This document shows positions 1 through 10,898 of a DNA stretch of 64,000 bases, in pieces (position 1 is the stretch's first letter; each line of letters opens with the position of its first letter). Both the position numbers and the translations under genes were made by a program. The DNA is from Isochrysis galbana (lineage: Eukaryota > Haptophyta > Isochrysidales > Isochrysidaceae), in assembly GCA_018136815.1 (NCBI GenBank), contig CM030932.1, forward strand, positions 4,504,287 to 4,568,286. The letters run 5' to 3'. The notes beneath the pieces were generated by a model. It searched no databases. It was not told the DNA's origin and saw only the letters and a list, made by a program, of their open reading frames with translations.

Positions 1-1037
1 CGGCCCCGCGCAGGTGGAACGCGCAGGCGACGCGCAGCGCGCAACGTGAGCGTCGGCCGGTCGGTCGCGCGCAGCGAGTGCGGCGAGCAGCCGGTCCACG
101 GCCGCGAAGGCGGCGGCGGGCACGCGGCAGGTATATCTTAATTAACAGACTTTTACAATATTCAGTATGGCAACACGGACGGTAGGTCCGTTAGGTCGAT
201 CTTAAGAGCGATCCTTGCGAAATACCACCTATAAGTAACGGCGAAGGTCGGTTTCTTTCAAAGGCTAAAAAAACAACGCGAAAACATTGGGCCACACGCC
301 CCGAGCAACAAACATATCCGGAAGATGATAGCCCTTTATACACGGTGGACAAAGATTTCAACCTAGGAACATAAGAAGACCTCTTGCCTCTTGCAGGAGG
401 CGAGAGGTTTGGACGTACGAAACATCACCTAGGGTAGCGGAACCCCTTTAGTGGAAACCTCAACGGATATCAAATGAAGATCTTACGATGTATAAGGGGA
501 GGAAACCCGAGCCAAAGCAGAACAAAGAAGGAACCACAGTCTCCCGCCCCCTTCTCTCCAATTCCTGGCCGAAGCAGCGCGCGCGGCCTCCCCGGAACCA
601 GCTTCTCCGCTAAAGAGAGAACTGGGGAAGGGGGAGGGGGTTGGCAGGGGTTAGGTTTGGGTAGTAGGGAGGTTCACTAGCACTCTGCCTCACGTCGCAC
701 ATGTAGCGGGAACTTTTTAAGAAGATTTTTTTAAAGAAGTTTCGATGTTGGACAAGAGGGGAACAGAGCAACATGGAAAGGTAGAGGCAAGATCGGCACG
801 AGTCGCTGGTCCCCGTGGAGACAAGAGGGGCGCTGGGGGCGATGCGCACCGGCGGGGCGGCATCGACGGGCGGGTTGGCGTGCACTAGCGCAATGCCCGC
901 CTAGCGTGCAAGGCGCGTCGCACGCTCGAGCGGCCCCTCCAAGGGCGTTGGCTCGCTGGCAGGGAGCCGGTCGGACGTGCCCGCAATACGTCGTGATGGC
1001 GGTACGCCACGCAAGCAGGTCCCGACGGAAGAGGTGG
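1..1037. other. Gene-poor left edge
   Basis: I see no coding region I can support. Positions about 130-480 are noticeably less GC-rich than the flanks, which may mark an old mobile-element remnant, but I recognise no protein motif in it. The short open frames here are unremarkable and overlap on both strands. The first 130 bases are very GC-rich and could belong to a gene outside the window. Confidence 0.5.
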
Positions 1038-2813
1038 TCACAAGCACGACTGGAACATGCTGCTGACCGATGTGATGAGGTCGATAGCGGGGGGGCTAGG
1101 CGGCGGAGAGGGCAGCGGAGAGGGCGGCGGAGAGGGCGGCGGCGAGATGTTCGCGTCGCAAAAGATCCACTCGGCGCCCTGGTACACGCCCGACGGAGTG
1201 GCGCCCTCGCAGCCTGGATTGACGACGTAACAGAAGGGCTGACCGTCGCCAAGGTGGTCCTCACAGCCGATCTTGCCACCGACGGCCACGCCGCCGCTGG
1301 TGGGCGACTCCGTCGAGGTGCACTTGCATCGGGGCAGCGGCGGTGGCGGAGGTGAAGAAGGCGGCGCCGGATTTTCGGTGCACAGGCTATACGCGTGGCC
1401 CATCGGGTCCTTTATGTCAGCGCTGCCCTGCGTCACAGCGACAACCGCCTCGCCACCCGAGATGGAGCAGACACGGATAGCATGGCCCGTCTCGGTCAGC
1501 ATGTGCGAGCCGCCTTCAGCGAGCGGGCTCGCCCACAGCTTGGTGCCGTAGGCGGTCCCGTCTGACGAGAGCTTGCGCACATGGACGTATACGCGGTTTA
1601 TCAGGTCCGAGGGCAGGTCGGCGTCGTACCCCGACCCGTCGCGGAACGAGATCCAGATCTGCGAGCCCGAGTAGCCAGAGATGCACGTGGGGCACGAGAA
1701 GTAGAGACCTGAGCGCGAGCCTAGCGTCGACGGCGTGTCGTGCACGGGGCGCAGCGTGAAGAGGCCGGAGGCTCCGACAGTCGCGACGTGGCCCTCGTCG
1801 AGCCAGCCCAGCTGGAACCGATGCGGCGCATTGAAGCCCTTCCACGCGCGCGCGGACCCCATCAGGCTCGAGTCGTCGCCGTACTCCTCGGCGGCCGAGC
1901 CAGGAGGCAAGCCCGCGTGTAAGAGGCCGATGTTGTGGCCAAACTCGTGAAGGCGAGTGGTCGGGTAAGCGTCGCGGATCATGCTCCAGCAGGCGCCGCC
2001 GGAGAAGGATGTGCCGGGCTCGGCGCAGCCCACCACCGCATACCCACCCCAGGTGCACGTGCCGAACTTTTGCGGCACAAAGTACTCGCGGTGCGTGTAG
2101 CTGCTCGGCGTGGCAAGCCCGAGGTCGACGGCGCGCTGGTCGGCGAGGGCCATCTCGGTGTGCACTGTGCACGAGTTCGTAGGCGCCGGCTTGCCCATGT
2201 CGACTGAGATGACCGTGCCGCTCGCCTCGGGCCAGCTCATCTTGCCATAGGACGACTCTTGGAAGCCGCCATCAACCGAGCCACACACTGTGTACCCATA
2301 GATGTACACGCAGTCGCCGTGCGCGGCGGAGCCCCACATGCCCTGGCGCACACAATTCTCGTCGCAGTACGTCGGAGACTCGTCCGTGTACACCATGCGG
2401 ATCGTGATCAGGTCACGCTCGTCAGAGGCGGAGCGAGGGGCTTGAGGCTTCGGCGGCGCTCCCTCGATGACAGCGGCCACGCGGTACAGCGGCGCGCCGG
2501 AGCGGACGTAGGCGGGTGCGGGCGAGGCAGAGCGCGCCCTCGAAAGCGCCGCATTCTCCTCGCCGCTGCGCACCACCTCCACGTCGAGCAGAGCGGTGGA
2601 AGCGGAGGAGAGAGACTCGAGAGAGAGGTGGCCCTCGGTCTCTACGAAGAGCGTGGCTCCTTCCCTGGTGTGGCAAAGGCCGTAGCGCGCGTCGGATGGT
2701 GTCGGGGTGTCATAGAAGTCCTCGACCACGAATTCCCACCGTGTGCAGGCCACCTGCTCCGCTGCGGCAGCCGTGAGAGAGTAGAGGAGCAGGGAGAGGG
2801 AGGGAGACGGCAT
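1038..2813 (-). CDS. Gametolysin-family (peptidase M11) secreted metalloprotease
   Basis: This is a 591-residue uninterrupted frame with an ATG start and a hydrophobic N-terminal stretch typical of a signal peptide (about residues 1-19), so the product is probably secreted. Around residue 288 is the zinc motif HEFGHNIGLLH (HExxHxxGxxH) of M11 gametolysins. About 30 residues later comes the family's DDSSLMG Met-turn and a FNAPHRFQLGW-like block. Gametolysins degrade hydroxyproline-rich algal extracellular matrix. A cysteine-rich module (CKCTSTES...GCEDH...FCYVVNPGC...EWIFCD) follows the catalytic domain, then a PPPSPPPSP extensin-like run and a short tail. The cysteine module resembles ones I have seen in algal secreted proteins, but I cannot name it. 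A 470-bp CT/GA microsatellite lies about 200 bp upstream of the ATG. The very C-terminus could be altered by an unseen intron. Confidence 0.85.
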   Translation of the reverse strand: MPSPSLSLLLYSLTAAAAEQVACTRWEFVVEDFYDTPTPSDARYGLCHTREGATLFVETEGHLSLESLSSASTALLDVEVVRSGEENAALSRARSASPAPAYVRSGAPLYRVAAVIEGAPPKPQAPRSASDERDLITIRMVYTDESPTYCDENCVRQGMWGSAAHGDCVYIYGYTVCGSVDGGFQESSYGKMSWPEASGTVISVDMGKPAPTNSCTVHTEMALADQRAVDLGLATPSSYTHREYFVPQKFGTCTWGGYAVVGCAEPGTSFSGGACWSMIRDAYPTTRLHEFGHNIGLLHAGLPPGSAAEEYGDDSSLMGSARAWKGFNAPHRFQLGWLDEGHVATVGASGLFTLRPVHDTPSTLGSRSGLYFSCPTCISGYSGSQIWISFRDGSGYDADLPSDLINRVYVHVRKLSSDGTAYGTKLWASPLAEGGSHMLTETGHAIRVCSISGGEAVVAVTQGSADIKDPMGHAYSLCTENPAPPSSPPPPPLPRCKCTSTESPTSGGVAVGGKIGCEDHLGDGQPFCYVVNPGCEGATPSGVYQGAEWIFCDANISPPPSPPPSPLPSPPPSPPAIDLITSVSSMFQSCL

Positions 2814-3011
2814 CGGTGCCGTGAGACGGAGAGACAGAGAGGGCGGGGGGAGGGGAGGGGCCGAAGACAGAAGAAACAGGCGCGGAGTGAGAAGAAACTC
2901 TCCGAGGCGCGCGCGTCCGTTGGCTCTGCGTGGGCTCCCCTTCTCCTCCTCACCCCATCCTCTCCTTTTGTTCCTGCTGCAGGCGTGCTATTTTTGGCTG
3001 CGGCGGTTTCT

Positions 3012-3520
<509 letters not shown>

Positions 3521-3523
<3 letters not shown>

Positions 3524-3769
3524 CCCGCAGGCAGAGAGAGGGGCCCCCACCACCCCGACATCTGTACGAGTCTAAGTGGAGATCCTGAGAAGAAGAAAGA
3601 GATCGGAGGTGGGTAGCGAATCCTGAGTGAAGAAGAAGATCTCGAAGAAGAAGAAAGAGAGATGGAAGATGGGTCGAGAGAATGAGAAGAAGAAAGAGAT
3701 GGAAGGCGGGTCGAGAGAATGAGAAGAAGAAAGAGATGGGAGGTGTAAAGTATTTCTCCTCCCGTTGGG

Positions 3770-3805
<36 letters not shown>

Positions 3806-4006
3806 CTCCGAGCGTTCGTTTCACCGCCTTCCGCATATAGAGCCACATATAGCCTTCCGAAAGGAGATGGAAGCCGACCGTTTCGCGGCGCCGCTTAGGG
3901 AGAGCTGCATAGAAGCGGAGGAAACCGCGGCTTCTCGAGCCACGGCATCCAAGCCGTATCGCCGTATCTACCGTGGCGATTGCCGTAGGAGAGGCTGCTG
4001 CTCCGG
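3521..4006. other. Intergenic, GA-rich, no gene seen
   Basis: Positions 3590-3760 repeat the pattern GAGAAGAAGAAAGAGATGGAAG several times and 3773-3803 is CT. The remaining 200 bases up to the LTR-like repeat hold no recognisable gene. Confidence 0.5.
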
Positions 4007-4294
4007 TGTCGCATCCGCGATCGACCTTTTTGTTTTAGAAGTTGTCTGCGTTTCTATGTCCCCTCCTTGCAGGCTAGTCACTAGTCATCGTCGCGGGATC
4101 CTACATTCGCCCATTCGCCCTCTTTGCCCTCGCCTCCTTTGTCGCCTCCCTTGTCGCCTGCTTGCCCCTCACCTGGCTTACCTCCTTGCGTGCTCCTCGC
4201 GTTCTTAGGCTAAGTCGCGTGTGCAGGTATCGCCAGTGCAAGGAACCGCCCCCTTGTGTGACCCTGATTCCCCCTCAAGTGTTGGCCGTTGGAT
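4007..4294 (+). mobile_element. Solo LTR-like repeat, copy 1
   Basis: It begins TGTCGCATCCGCGATCGAC and ends near GTTGGCCGTTGGAT. The same roughly 290-bp sequence occurs in reverse at 47483-47781, and its first 19 bases also begin the gypsy fragment at 17456. In all three places similarity begins exactly at the TG, as expected for an LTR edge. No internal coding region is attached here, so I call it a solo LTR. The right edge is uncertain. Confidence 0.6.
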
Positions 4295-6302
4295 AAAAAA
4301 AACATCTGAAGATTCTGGGCTACACACCTACTATTGACGGGATCCCCCGCTACTACTAACACCGCCCTTAAGTTCCCTTTCTCCACCTCTTCCCCTGCCC
4401 CCCTTCATTCCTTTTTCTTTGGTTTCCGGGGTTCGGCCTCGGTGCGCTACCTAAGGCCTGGTTCGGAGTGTGGGGGCCGGGCAGGCCTTTTGAGTCGTTG
4501 CTTTTGGTGTGTCTGTCCACCCGGACTCGCTTTTCTCGTTTTAATTGTGTCGGAGCCGTGGTGTCGCTATTGTTCCTTTTTGTCTTTGCTTTGCCGGCTT
4601 GTTCATCTTTGTTTAGTTGTTTTTGGGTCCTCGACAGCGTGTACTATTTTCAGCTTGGTGGCTAATTCCACCAGTTCCTTACTGGGTTCGAGCCCACCCT
4701 TGTCGTTCGTGTCGTAGACGGGCATTAAGTCGCTTAAGTCCATCCTCTTCTTAGGTTGTCTACCCATGCCCGCCTGGGCGGTTCTTGCCGAGTCAGTTTC
4801 TCGTGCGAAGAGTAGTGCTTTGCTTAGTGTGGTGAATCGTTCTATTGTCTTTATCAGTATTGATTCTTCCGTGAATGCCACTCCGTCGTAGTGGATTCTA
4901 TAGAAGTCTGTAATGATGTACCTCCATGCTACTAGGTAGAGTATGTATATAGATTTTGGGGCGTCCCCTTTTGGGAATATAAACAGGTTATCGATAATGG
5001 TTTCGCTCCTATTTCTTTCCGCCTTGGGTGTGAACCTGGCGATTTTATTCAACGCTTCTAAAACGTTGGTTATCCCCCGGCATTCGCCGAGGTGCGTTGA
5101 GGACTCGTCCGCCTCTCCACATATGCGGCATGTGTTGTCTCTACCGGGAAATCGGTTGTATGTGCCCACTCGTCTGTGTGCGATGTGTTTAAAGTGTAGA
5201 TGCATGTCTCGCGCTGTCACCATCGGGGAGGTGTAGAGCTTGGCTAAGTGTGCCCATGTGTCCTCGGGGATTTGGAGTTTTTCCTTCCATTTGGTCGGTC
5301 CTGCTAGGCGTTTGTTTTTGCGGTCCGTTCGTTGGAGAGCTTTGGTTAGGTGCTCTACTCCGGTGGCGTCAAGCGGGGTTTCGCCGTCTAATGTGTATTC
5401 GTCCGCTAGCGGGTATTCGAGTCTCTTATTGGATTTGAAGCCTTCCCCCCATTTTGCCGGCGGAGAGGTGTCTAAGTTTGTGGGGTTGCTCGTCGTTCTC
5501 TCCCCTATCATCGGCGTGCCCAGGTATGAGAGCTCAGCTTCGTACCATGTGCCCTTGATTTTGGCGTAGTAGTCCCCGTCCTGCGTTATGTGTATTTCGG
5601 GAGTCGTTTCCTCCGGGTTGGCATGATCGCCGGCTTCTCGCCGGGAGGGCGTTTTCTCTCTCTCATCTGTGGTTCCTGGCGTCGTCATTATTGTTTTGGA
5701 ATGGGTTACTAGTGCGTCCCATGACTCTAGGAATTTGTCCCTTGGGATGTATTCCCCTTGGAAGTGTATGTATGTATCATTATTTTTGAGGTATTGTGCG
5801 CATTCCTCGCTAGTATAGGGTGTCGTCGCGCTATAGTCGCGGAACACATTGTGTATGGTGTTGCACTCAAGCTTGTTCCATAGTTTCGCCCACGTGGGGT
5901 TGAGTTTGGGGCCTGGGTGCGTTGGGCTGCCCCATATTGGTTGCGAGAGCAAGCCTTCCCTACTGACTTTTAGGGATGTGAGCTCTAGTTTGCGTATGTT
6001 ATTCAGCGCCTGTTTCCAGAACTCTGGGAGTTTGCCCCGACTTGTTATCCCGTCGGTTAGTTTGTTTGTGGGGATCGTCGATAAAACCGCTGCTCTACCC
6101 AAGACCCAAGTTCGTGCGGCAGAACCATGCGTCTAGCACCTGTTTCCATTGCGCTTGCCGTGCGTCCAAATAGTTCAAGATCCATTTGGCTTGTAGTGCC
6201 TTGACGTGATTATCCCCGTCTAGGAGACCCAGCCCTAGATGAGGCCCTTTTTCGGACGCGTTCCGCAGAGGGAGTTCTGGGTGTTTTATCCATTGTAGCC
6301 TG

Positions 6303-7235
6303 GAACCTACTTTTATAAGTGGGGGACAATGGGGGCCTCGCGCCCCCCTCACACCATCGCGGACACCCCCCGGGGTGGGCCCGTACAATCAACCCCAGCC
6401 CCTGCCCTTTGGCAGGGGCAGGGCACTCAACAATCTGGCCCAGACCCTTCGGGGGCGCGGCCCGCGAGCCGCACTCCCACGCCCGCGCTGGGCCTGCCCT
6501 CGAGCTGACTCCCCCCCTGTCCCTGGTCGCCAGGCATACAGGGGACTTCTGGCGGCTCCCATGGCCAGCGAGGCGAGCGTGGGAGAGGCAGGGGGGGCCA
6601 GGGGCTGAGCCCCAGCCTCCACTGCCCCCTGAGCTGCCCTTGCTGGCCCCCTGGGAGCCCCCAAAGGGCCCCTGAGAGCAGGCCCGGGCGCGCCGCATGG
6701 CGACGCGCCGCAGGGACGACGAAGGGAGAGAGTGGAGAGAGGGAGAGGGGGGGGTTTTGCACCCCCCCCGATGGAGTGCGGTTAGAAAAAGGCCCCGTTT
6801 GCGTAAGCAAACGGGTAGGAGGCGGCCGGCGACAGGCGGGAGAGAGAAGGGAGCGGCTCAAGCTCGAGGAGAGTATCTTGAAGGTGGCACAGGCTACTCG
6901 ACTCGAGGTCGTTTATTTCTCGAGAACTGCTCACGGCGCGAGCTGGAAGGGCCGTTCTCCTTTTTTGACGAGAGGTTCCTCCCCCCCCCCCCGGTGCTTT
7001 TTCCCGGAGAGTCGGCCGGCGTCGTTCGGTCCGCCTCAATGGGTTTTCCCTCATTTTAACTTGTGGGGAGTTAGAATGGGAGCCGGGGGCTTGCGAGGGG
7101 GGAGATGTGGAGGGGTGCATAGGTGTATGTATCTGTGGCAACAACACGCGCCAAGGTGTACGGGCAGGTGCGCTGAGGGTTGTCGTGTTAGTACCGGGCT
7201 AGTGAGAGTAGTGGTACTAATGCTCAGTTAGATTA
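6303..7235 (+). mobile_element. Element A: hairpin-headed non-autonomous retroposon, full-length copy
   Basis: A 933-bp insertion in the LINE, flanked by the 17-bp direct repeat TTATCCATTGTAGCCTG (6286-6302 and 7236-7252). It starts with the imperfect palindrome CCTACTTTTATAAGTGGG followed by an ATGGGGGCC...GCGCCCCCC hairpin, and ends CTCAGTTAGATTA. The 5' third recurs at 9352, 27788-28170 and 61800-62173, and the 3' third (about 6885-7235) recurs in reverse at 13286-13649. No protein of its own is recognisable. Target duplications of this length point to target-primed reverse transcription using another element's machinery. I did not recognise tRNA- or 5S-type promoter boxes, so SINE status is not shown. 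Confidence 0.75.
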
Positions 7236-7312
7236 TTATCCATTGTAGCCTGCGCCCGGTGCGCGCGTTTGTCCACATTATTTTGTCCACGGCTTTTTTG
7301 ACGGCCGTATGA

Positions 7313-8065
7313 CAACTAAGTTTATACTTGGTTGCCCCATGGGGGGGGCACGAGCCCCCCCCTCTCTCCACTCCTCCCCTGCCATGGGGGAGGAACCACC
7401 CATCCTCCTGGCACGCCTGATGGCTTGCCAGGAGGCCACTGCCCTACTGACCCACTCCCTTCCCCACAGGCTCGCCCCATTCGCCCATCCTGGCCCCTCG
7501 TGGCCAGCCCATTGCTCCAACCCCCCCTCCCCCCCTGGTCGACAGGCAGACAGGTGCAAATTGGGGGCCCCAGAGGCTCAGGAGCGCCAGCGAGGGAGAG
7601 GCAGGGGAGACCAGGGCCCAGTCCCAGCCTCCTCTGCCCCCAGAGCTGGCCTCCATGAGCCTCCAGGGGTCGCCAGCAGGCAGCTGCAGGCCTGCCGCAG
7701 GCGCGCCATCGCGCGTGCCGCAGGAGAGGGGAGAGAGAGCGCGGAGAAGGGGGTGGGCGGAGCGAGAGCTCCGCTCACCGAAAAATAGGTAAGTCCCGCA
7801 CCTGTTTACAGGATAAGTCGGGGCTGAGACCGCCGCCCACTCGGAGACACAGGAGGAAGGGGGGGAATGATCACCGGGGGGGGCGCGGGCCACCGGACCA
7901 TATCTAAGCCCTTCACCCCTATCCCCCTAGTAGTGCACGGGGGAGTCGCCTTATGGCGGGGGGAGAAGGGCCGGGGAAGTGGGGGTGTAGAAAGTTTCCT
8001 ACGTGAGTAGAAAGTAGAGGGTCCACGGCCGCGTGTGCGGTGAGACTATTAAAAGGTTTATTTTA
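7313..8065 (+). mobile_element. Element B: hairpin-headed non-autonomous retroposon, full-length copy
   Basis: A 753-bp insertion in the LINE, flanked by the 15-bp direct repeat TTGACGGCCGTATGA (7298-7312 and 8066-8080). It starts AACTAAGTTTATACTTGGTT, a palindrome with 8-bp arms, followed by the hairpin ATGGGGGGGGC-ACGA-GCCCCCCCC, and ends in the AT-rich tail ATTAAAAGGTTTATTTTA. The 5' third recurs at 13751-13972, 17350-17455 and 31789-32036. The 3' third recurs at 20101-20290 and 44768-44879. A weak open frame near the head is kept in frame by two three-base-multiple indels between this copy and the one at 31789. I see no known protein domain. Confidence 0.75.
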
Positions 8066-8285
8066 TTGACGGCCGTATGAAATGCCTTCGGGGCCGCTAG
8101 TGTTTGGAGCCAATATCTAGGTATAGAGTATATTAGGAAGTTGGCTATTTTCGTTTTACCGTGTATTGACAGGTTGCTCGTTGCTCGCGAGCGGGGCGTA
8201 TATGGTGGTTTTTTTCTCTATCTTATCGACTAACTTCCGCCAAAAGTTTTTCGTGGCCCGGGCCCCTCCTAACGAGCCTCAGCCG

Positions 8286-8313
8286 GAGATCATAAACCAC
8301 ATTTTATGATCTC
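8286..8313. repeat. Perfect 11-bp-arm palindrome
   Basis: Arms GAGATCATAAA and TTTATGATCTC flank the 6-base loop CCACAT. It lies just beyond the point where LINE similarity fades, so it may be the head of another hairpin-headed element on the minus strand or a LINE-internal structure. Confidence 0.8.
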
Positions 8314-9351
8314 GGAACGGGCGCAAAGTGCACAATGGCATCGACAATGTCAAGAAGTGGGAAACACCGTCCATTCGCTAATCTGGGTACTAGAAAGCAC
8401 CAGCTGCAAGACTTCAATCAACTACAGCAAGCCCAGGCCGACACAACCACCTACAACCGACTTACTACCGCCGCTACCGCCGCCATGCTAGCTAGCTACG
8501 TTCTACGTTCCCGCTGCGCCGGAGCCGCCGCACACCACCACGAAAGCGAACGCGCTGGGGCACTAGGAGCGTGCGGAGCGCCGGCGCTTCTCCGATCCTT
8601 GCTCGCGGCTGCCGCGTCGATTCTCACGCGCAGCCAGCCGAGCCGCACGCGTCCTCGCCCGCTTTGCCCGATCATTCTCGGCTTGCTCTCCCCGGCGTAG
8701 CGCGATTTCCACTTCCTGAGTGCGGATCATCGCACCGGAGTCGGAGCTATCCTCATCGCTACAATGGCACATAGCAGCAGGCCCACCGCCGCCACAGATC
8801 CCGCCGCCGCGACAGCTCCCGCCGCCGCGACAGCTCCCGCCGCCGCGACAGCTCCCGCCGCCACTCCCGTCGCCGCTGCGGCGACCGCTGCGGCGACCAC
8901 TATTATGACCGCCGCCGCGACCCGCGGCGCTGTGCCCGTCGCTCGATCCGTCAGCATCGCACGAGAGAGAGCGACCGGGTTGCGATTGCGACGCCTGCGC
9001 CTCGCGAGCTCGCGCTAGACGGACGGAGGCAGAGTCGTGGTGTCGGTGAAATGCCGAACGGCAGTGGTCCAGGACCACCGGCATCCACTGAGATGCCATC
9101 GCTCCCGCGATGCCTACATAGGTGCGGCTCCGGAGAGCGCCGCGATGAGGAGTCATTGGCAGGTTAGCCATCACGGCCTCTCGGCCTCTCGGCCCGGAAC
9201 AATGCACGTTGGTTGGAGCGGAGGGAGGCTCGGGGAGAGATAGAGTCCTGTAGCTTTCGTGTGCCCGGTGCCGTGCTGCCACGGGTGGACGTATTGCGTA
9301 GCTTCGATGCCGTCCAACAACGCCTTAGCGTAGTAGTGCATCTTGGGGTTA
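8314..9351. other. Low-confidence region with GC-rich tandem minisatellite
   Basis: Open frames exist on both strands (a 239-codon one on the minus strand at 8563-9282 is longest), but their composition is dominated by an 18-bp unit (CAGCTCCCGCCGCCGCGA) repeated about four times at 8795-8866. I recognise no domain. A gag-like or untranslated origin is equally possible. Confidence 0.3.
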
Positions 9352-9449
9352 AACCTACTTTTATAAGTGGGGGTCAATGGGGGCCTCGCGCCCCCCTCTC
9401 TCCATCGCGGACACCCCCCGGGGTGGGCCCGTACAATCAACCTCAGCCC
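9352..9449 (+). mobile_element. Element A head fragment
   Basis: Begins AACCTACTTTTATAAGTGGG and continues through the GGGGGCCTCGCGCCCCC hairpin and the CCCCGGGGTGGGCCCG block. It is nearly identical to the first 100 bases of the copy at 6303, then diverges. Confidence 0.75.
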
Positions 9450-9881
9450 TCGATCCGCGACGAGCACCGCCGCGACCGCCGAGATGACAAGCAGAGGTAT
9501 CTCGAGATGGAGGAGGAGGCACTGCAGCTGCACGGGCGTGTGGCGTGTGGCGCAGTTGGAGGATCAGCCGCCGCACTGCGTAGCTCGCGTATCGGCGAGG
9601 CGAGAAGCGCTCAATCACCGAGAGAGCTAGAGGAGAAGGATGCTCTGGTAAAAGATCTCCGGCGGCGGCGCGGCGCAGGGCAGCGAACGCTTGCCGAGGC
9701 CAACGTGGAAAGGCGGCGTGCGAGGCTCGCACAAGAGAAGGCGCGAGGTCTAGAAGAAGCGTTTCGGCAGCACATCGTGGGCGAAATGGAAATGGAGGGG
9801 CAAGCAAACCAGCCAGGCCGCCGAGATACTCTCGTTGGGGGGGGGGGGGGGGGTGGAAAGGGGAGTGGCGCTAGTGGCTAG
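9450..9881 (+). other. Open frame with charged helical composition, possible gene fragment
   Basis: The plus-strand frame encodes Glu/Arg-rich, coiled-coil-like sequence (for example RELEEKDALVKDLRRRRG and RRARLAQEKARGLEEAFRQH) before a Gly run made by a poly-G tract at 9838. It has no ATG of its own downstream of the element-A fragment and no recognised domain. It may be a captured exon or chance. Confidence 0.25.
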
Positions 9882-10898
9882 TGGGCGGGGCAAGGGCGAT
9901 GAGCGATGACGCTAGGCGCCCGGTAATAGCGGAGGGGGAATAGAATGTAAGCATCTTCAAGAGTTTTTTTACTGTGCTGGTTGTGAATGTGCGATTGATA
10001 AGCGTGGTGTAGAGAATGGTAAGAGACAATTTATCCGGTGCTCTTGCGGACAGAGAGCGAGCGACGGCGCTGGCGTTCTCGGCCGCCCTGGTCACAGCGA
10101 TGGTGCCAGGGCGATACGTAAGCAAACACATGCGCGTCTTTGAGCGGGGAAAAAGCAAATAGGAAGATAGGGCAAGTCTTCAACAATCGAGGTCTCCCGG
10201 TAGCTTGCCAACAACCAACCGATCCGGCAAGATGGCCCGGCGCAATATGGAGGAACACCGGAAGACGGTAGCGAGGCATGCGCACACGCCACGTGCGGGT
10301 CGATGCAGCACGTTTGCCGTTGCCTACCCCCGTCAAACCCCTAGAAATGGACCATCGGCTTCCTCCCTCTCCTACCCTCCCCTCTCCGCCGCAGCATACA
10401 CGGCAGGGGCACGTGCTCTCCGGACATGTCTTACGGCGGGTTGGTTCTACTGCGTGTATGAACGTCCCCACACTAGACGCCTCCTCCCAAAGAGCACCGA
10501 GTCTAGGCCAAAATACCCCTGGGACTTCCCCGACAACAGAGCGCAACCTGGGATGAGGTGTGGAGCGGCACGCCTTCTAGCGGCTACAAAGAGAGATGGG
10601 CGGCGGCCGCAGCCTTGCATAGGATAAGCATCGGCTTAAGCACCGCGGCCGCCACCTTGTGCAGAACAAGCACCCAGTGAAGCAGCGCGACCCTAGCTGG
10701 GGGCCGCCTCCATCAGCTGCGCGTGGGGGTTCAAATAGGGAGGGCGTGATGGAAACTAGGGACACCGCGTGGGCGGAGAGGGCGGCCACCTCGTGCGCGC
10801 CGGGTGACTGGAGGGCGGCTGGCGCTAGCATGCGAGCTCAGCAGCCGAGTGGGAGGGCGCAAAAGGGCGAGGGGGTGGGCAGGTGGGCCGCAGCGGCG
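9882..10898. other. Intergenic, no gene seen
   Basis: About 1 kb of GC-rich sequence downstream of the MBL-fold gene. Short overlapping frames occur on both strands with nothing recognisable. A short imperfect duplication (GATAAGCATCGGCTTAAGC area) lies near 10600-10660. Confidence 0.4.

Larger units (their letters stand above)
4603..8270 (-). mobile_element. Decayed non-LTR retrotransposon (LINE), C-terminal half of the RT polyprotein
   Basis: Read on the minus strand, the protein runs from a reverse-transcriptase thumb-like segment (FWRKLVDKIEKK, then after a frameshift LSIHGKTKIANFL) through FHTAVKKAVDKIMW, LQWIKHPELPL and KALQAKWILNYLD. This order is typical of the region after the RT catalytic core in LINEs. 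It ends in a roughly 500-codon frame (4603-6102) carrying a CCHC-like CRICGEADESSTHLGEC zinc knuckle. Base composition is clearly more AT-rich than the host genes. Two later insertions split it (6303-7235 and 7313-8065). Excising each with one copy of its target duplication rejoins the frame. At least two frameshifts remain (near 6100 and 8190), so it is dead. The 5' part, including the catalytic YxDD, is missing. Its 3' flank extends to about 4300. Confidence 0.75.

Noticed and set aside
4684-4694. Perfect tRNA B-box-like sequence GGTTCGAGCCC
   Set aside because: It lies inside the LINE coding frame (GLEPSK on the minus strand), and no A-box, acceptor stem or anticodon arm can be folded around it.
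6303-8065. Elements A and B as Helitrons because of the terminal hairpins
   Set aside because: Helitrons insert between A and T without target duplications and end in CTRR. These insertions have 15-18 bp duplications and no CTRR after the hairpin.
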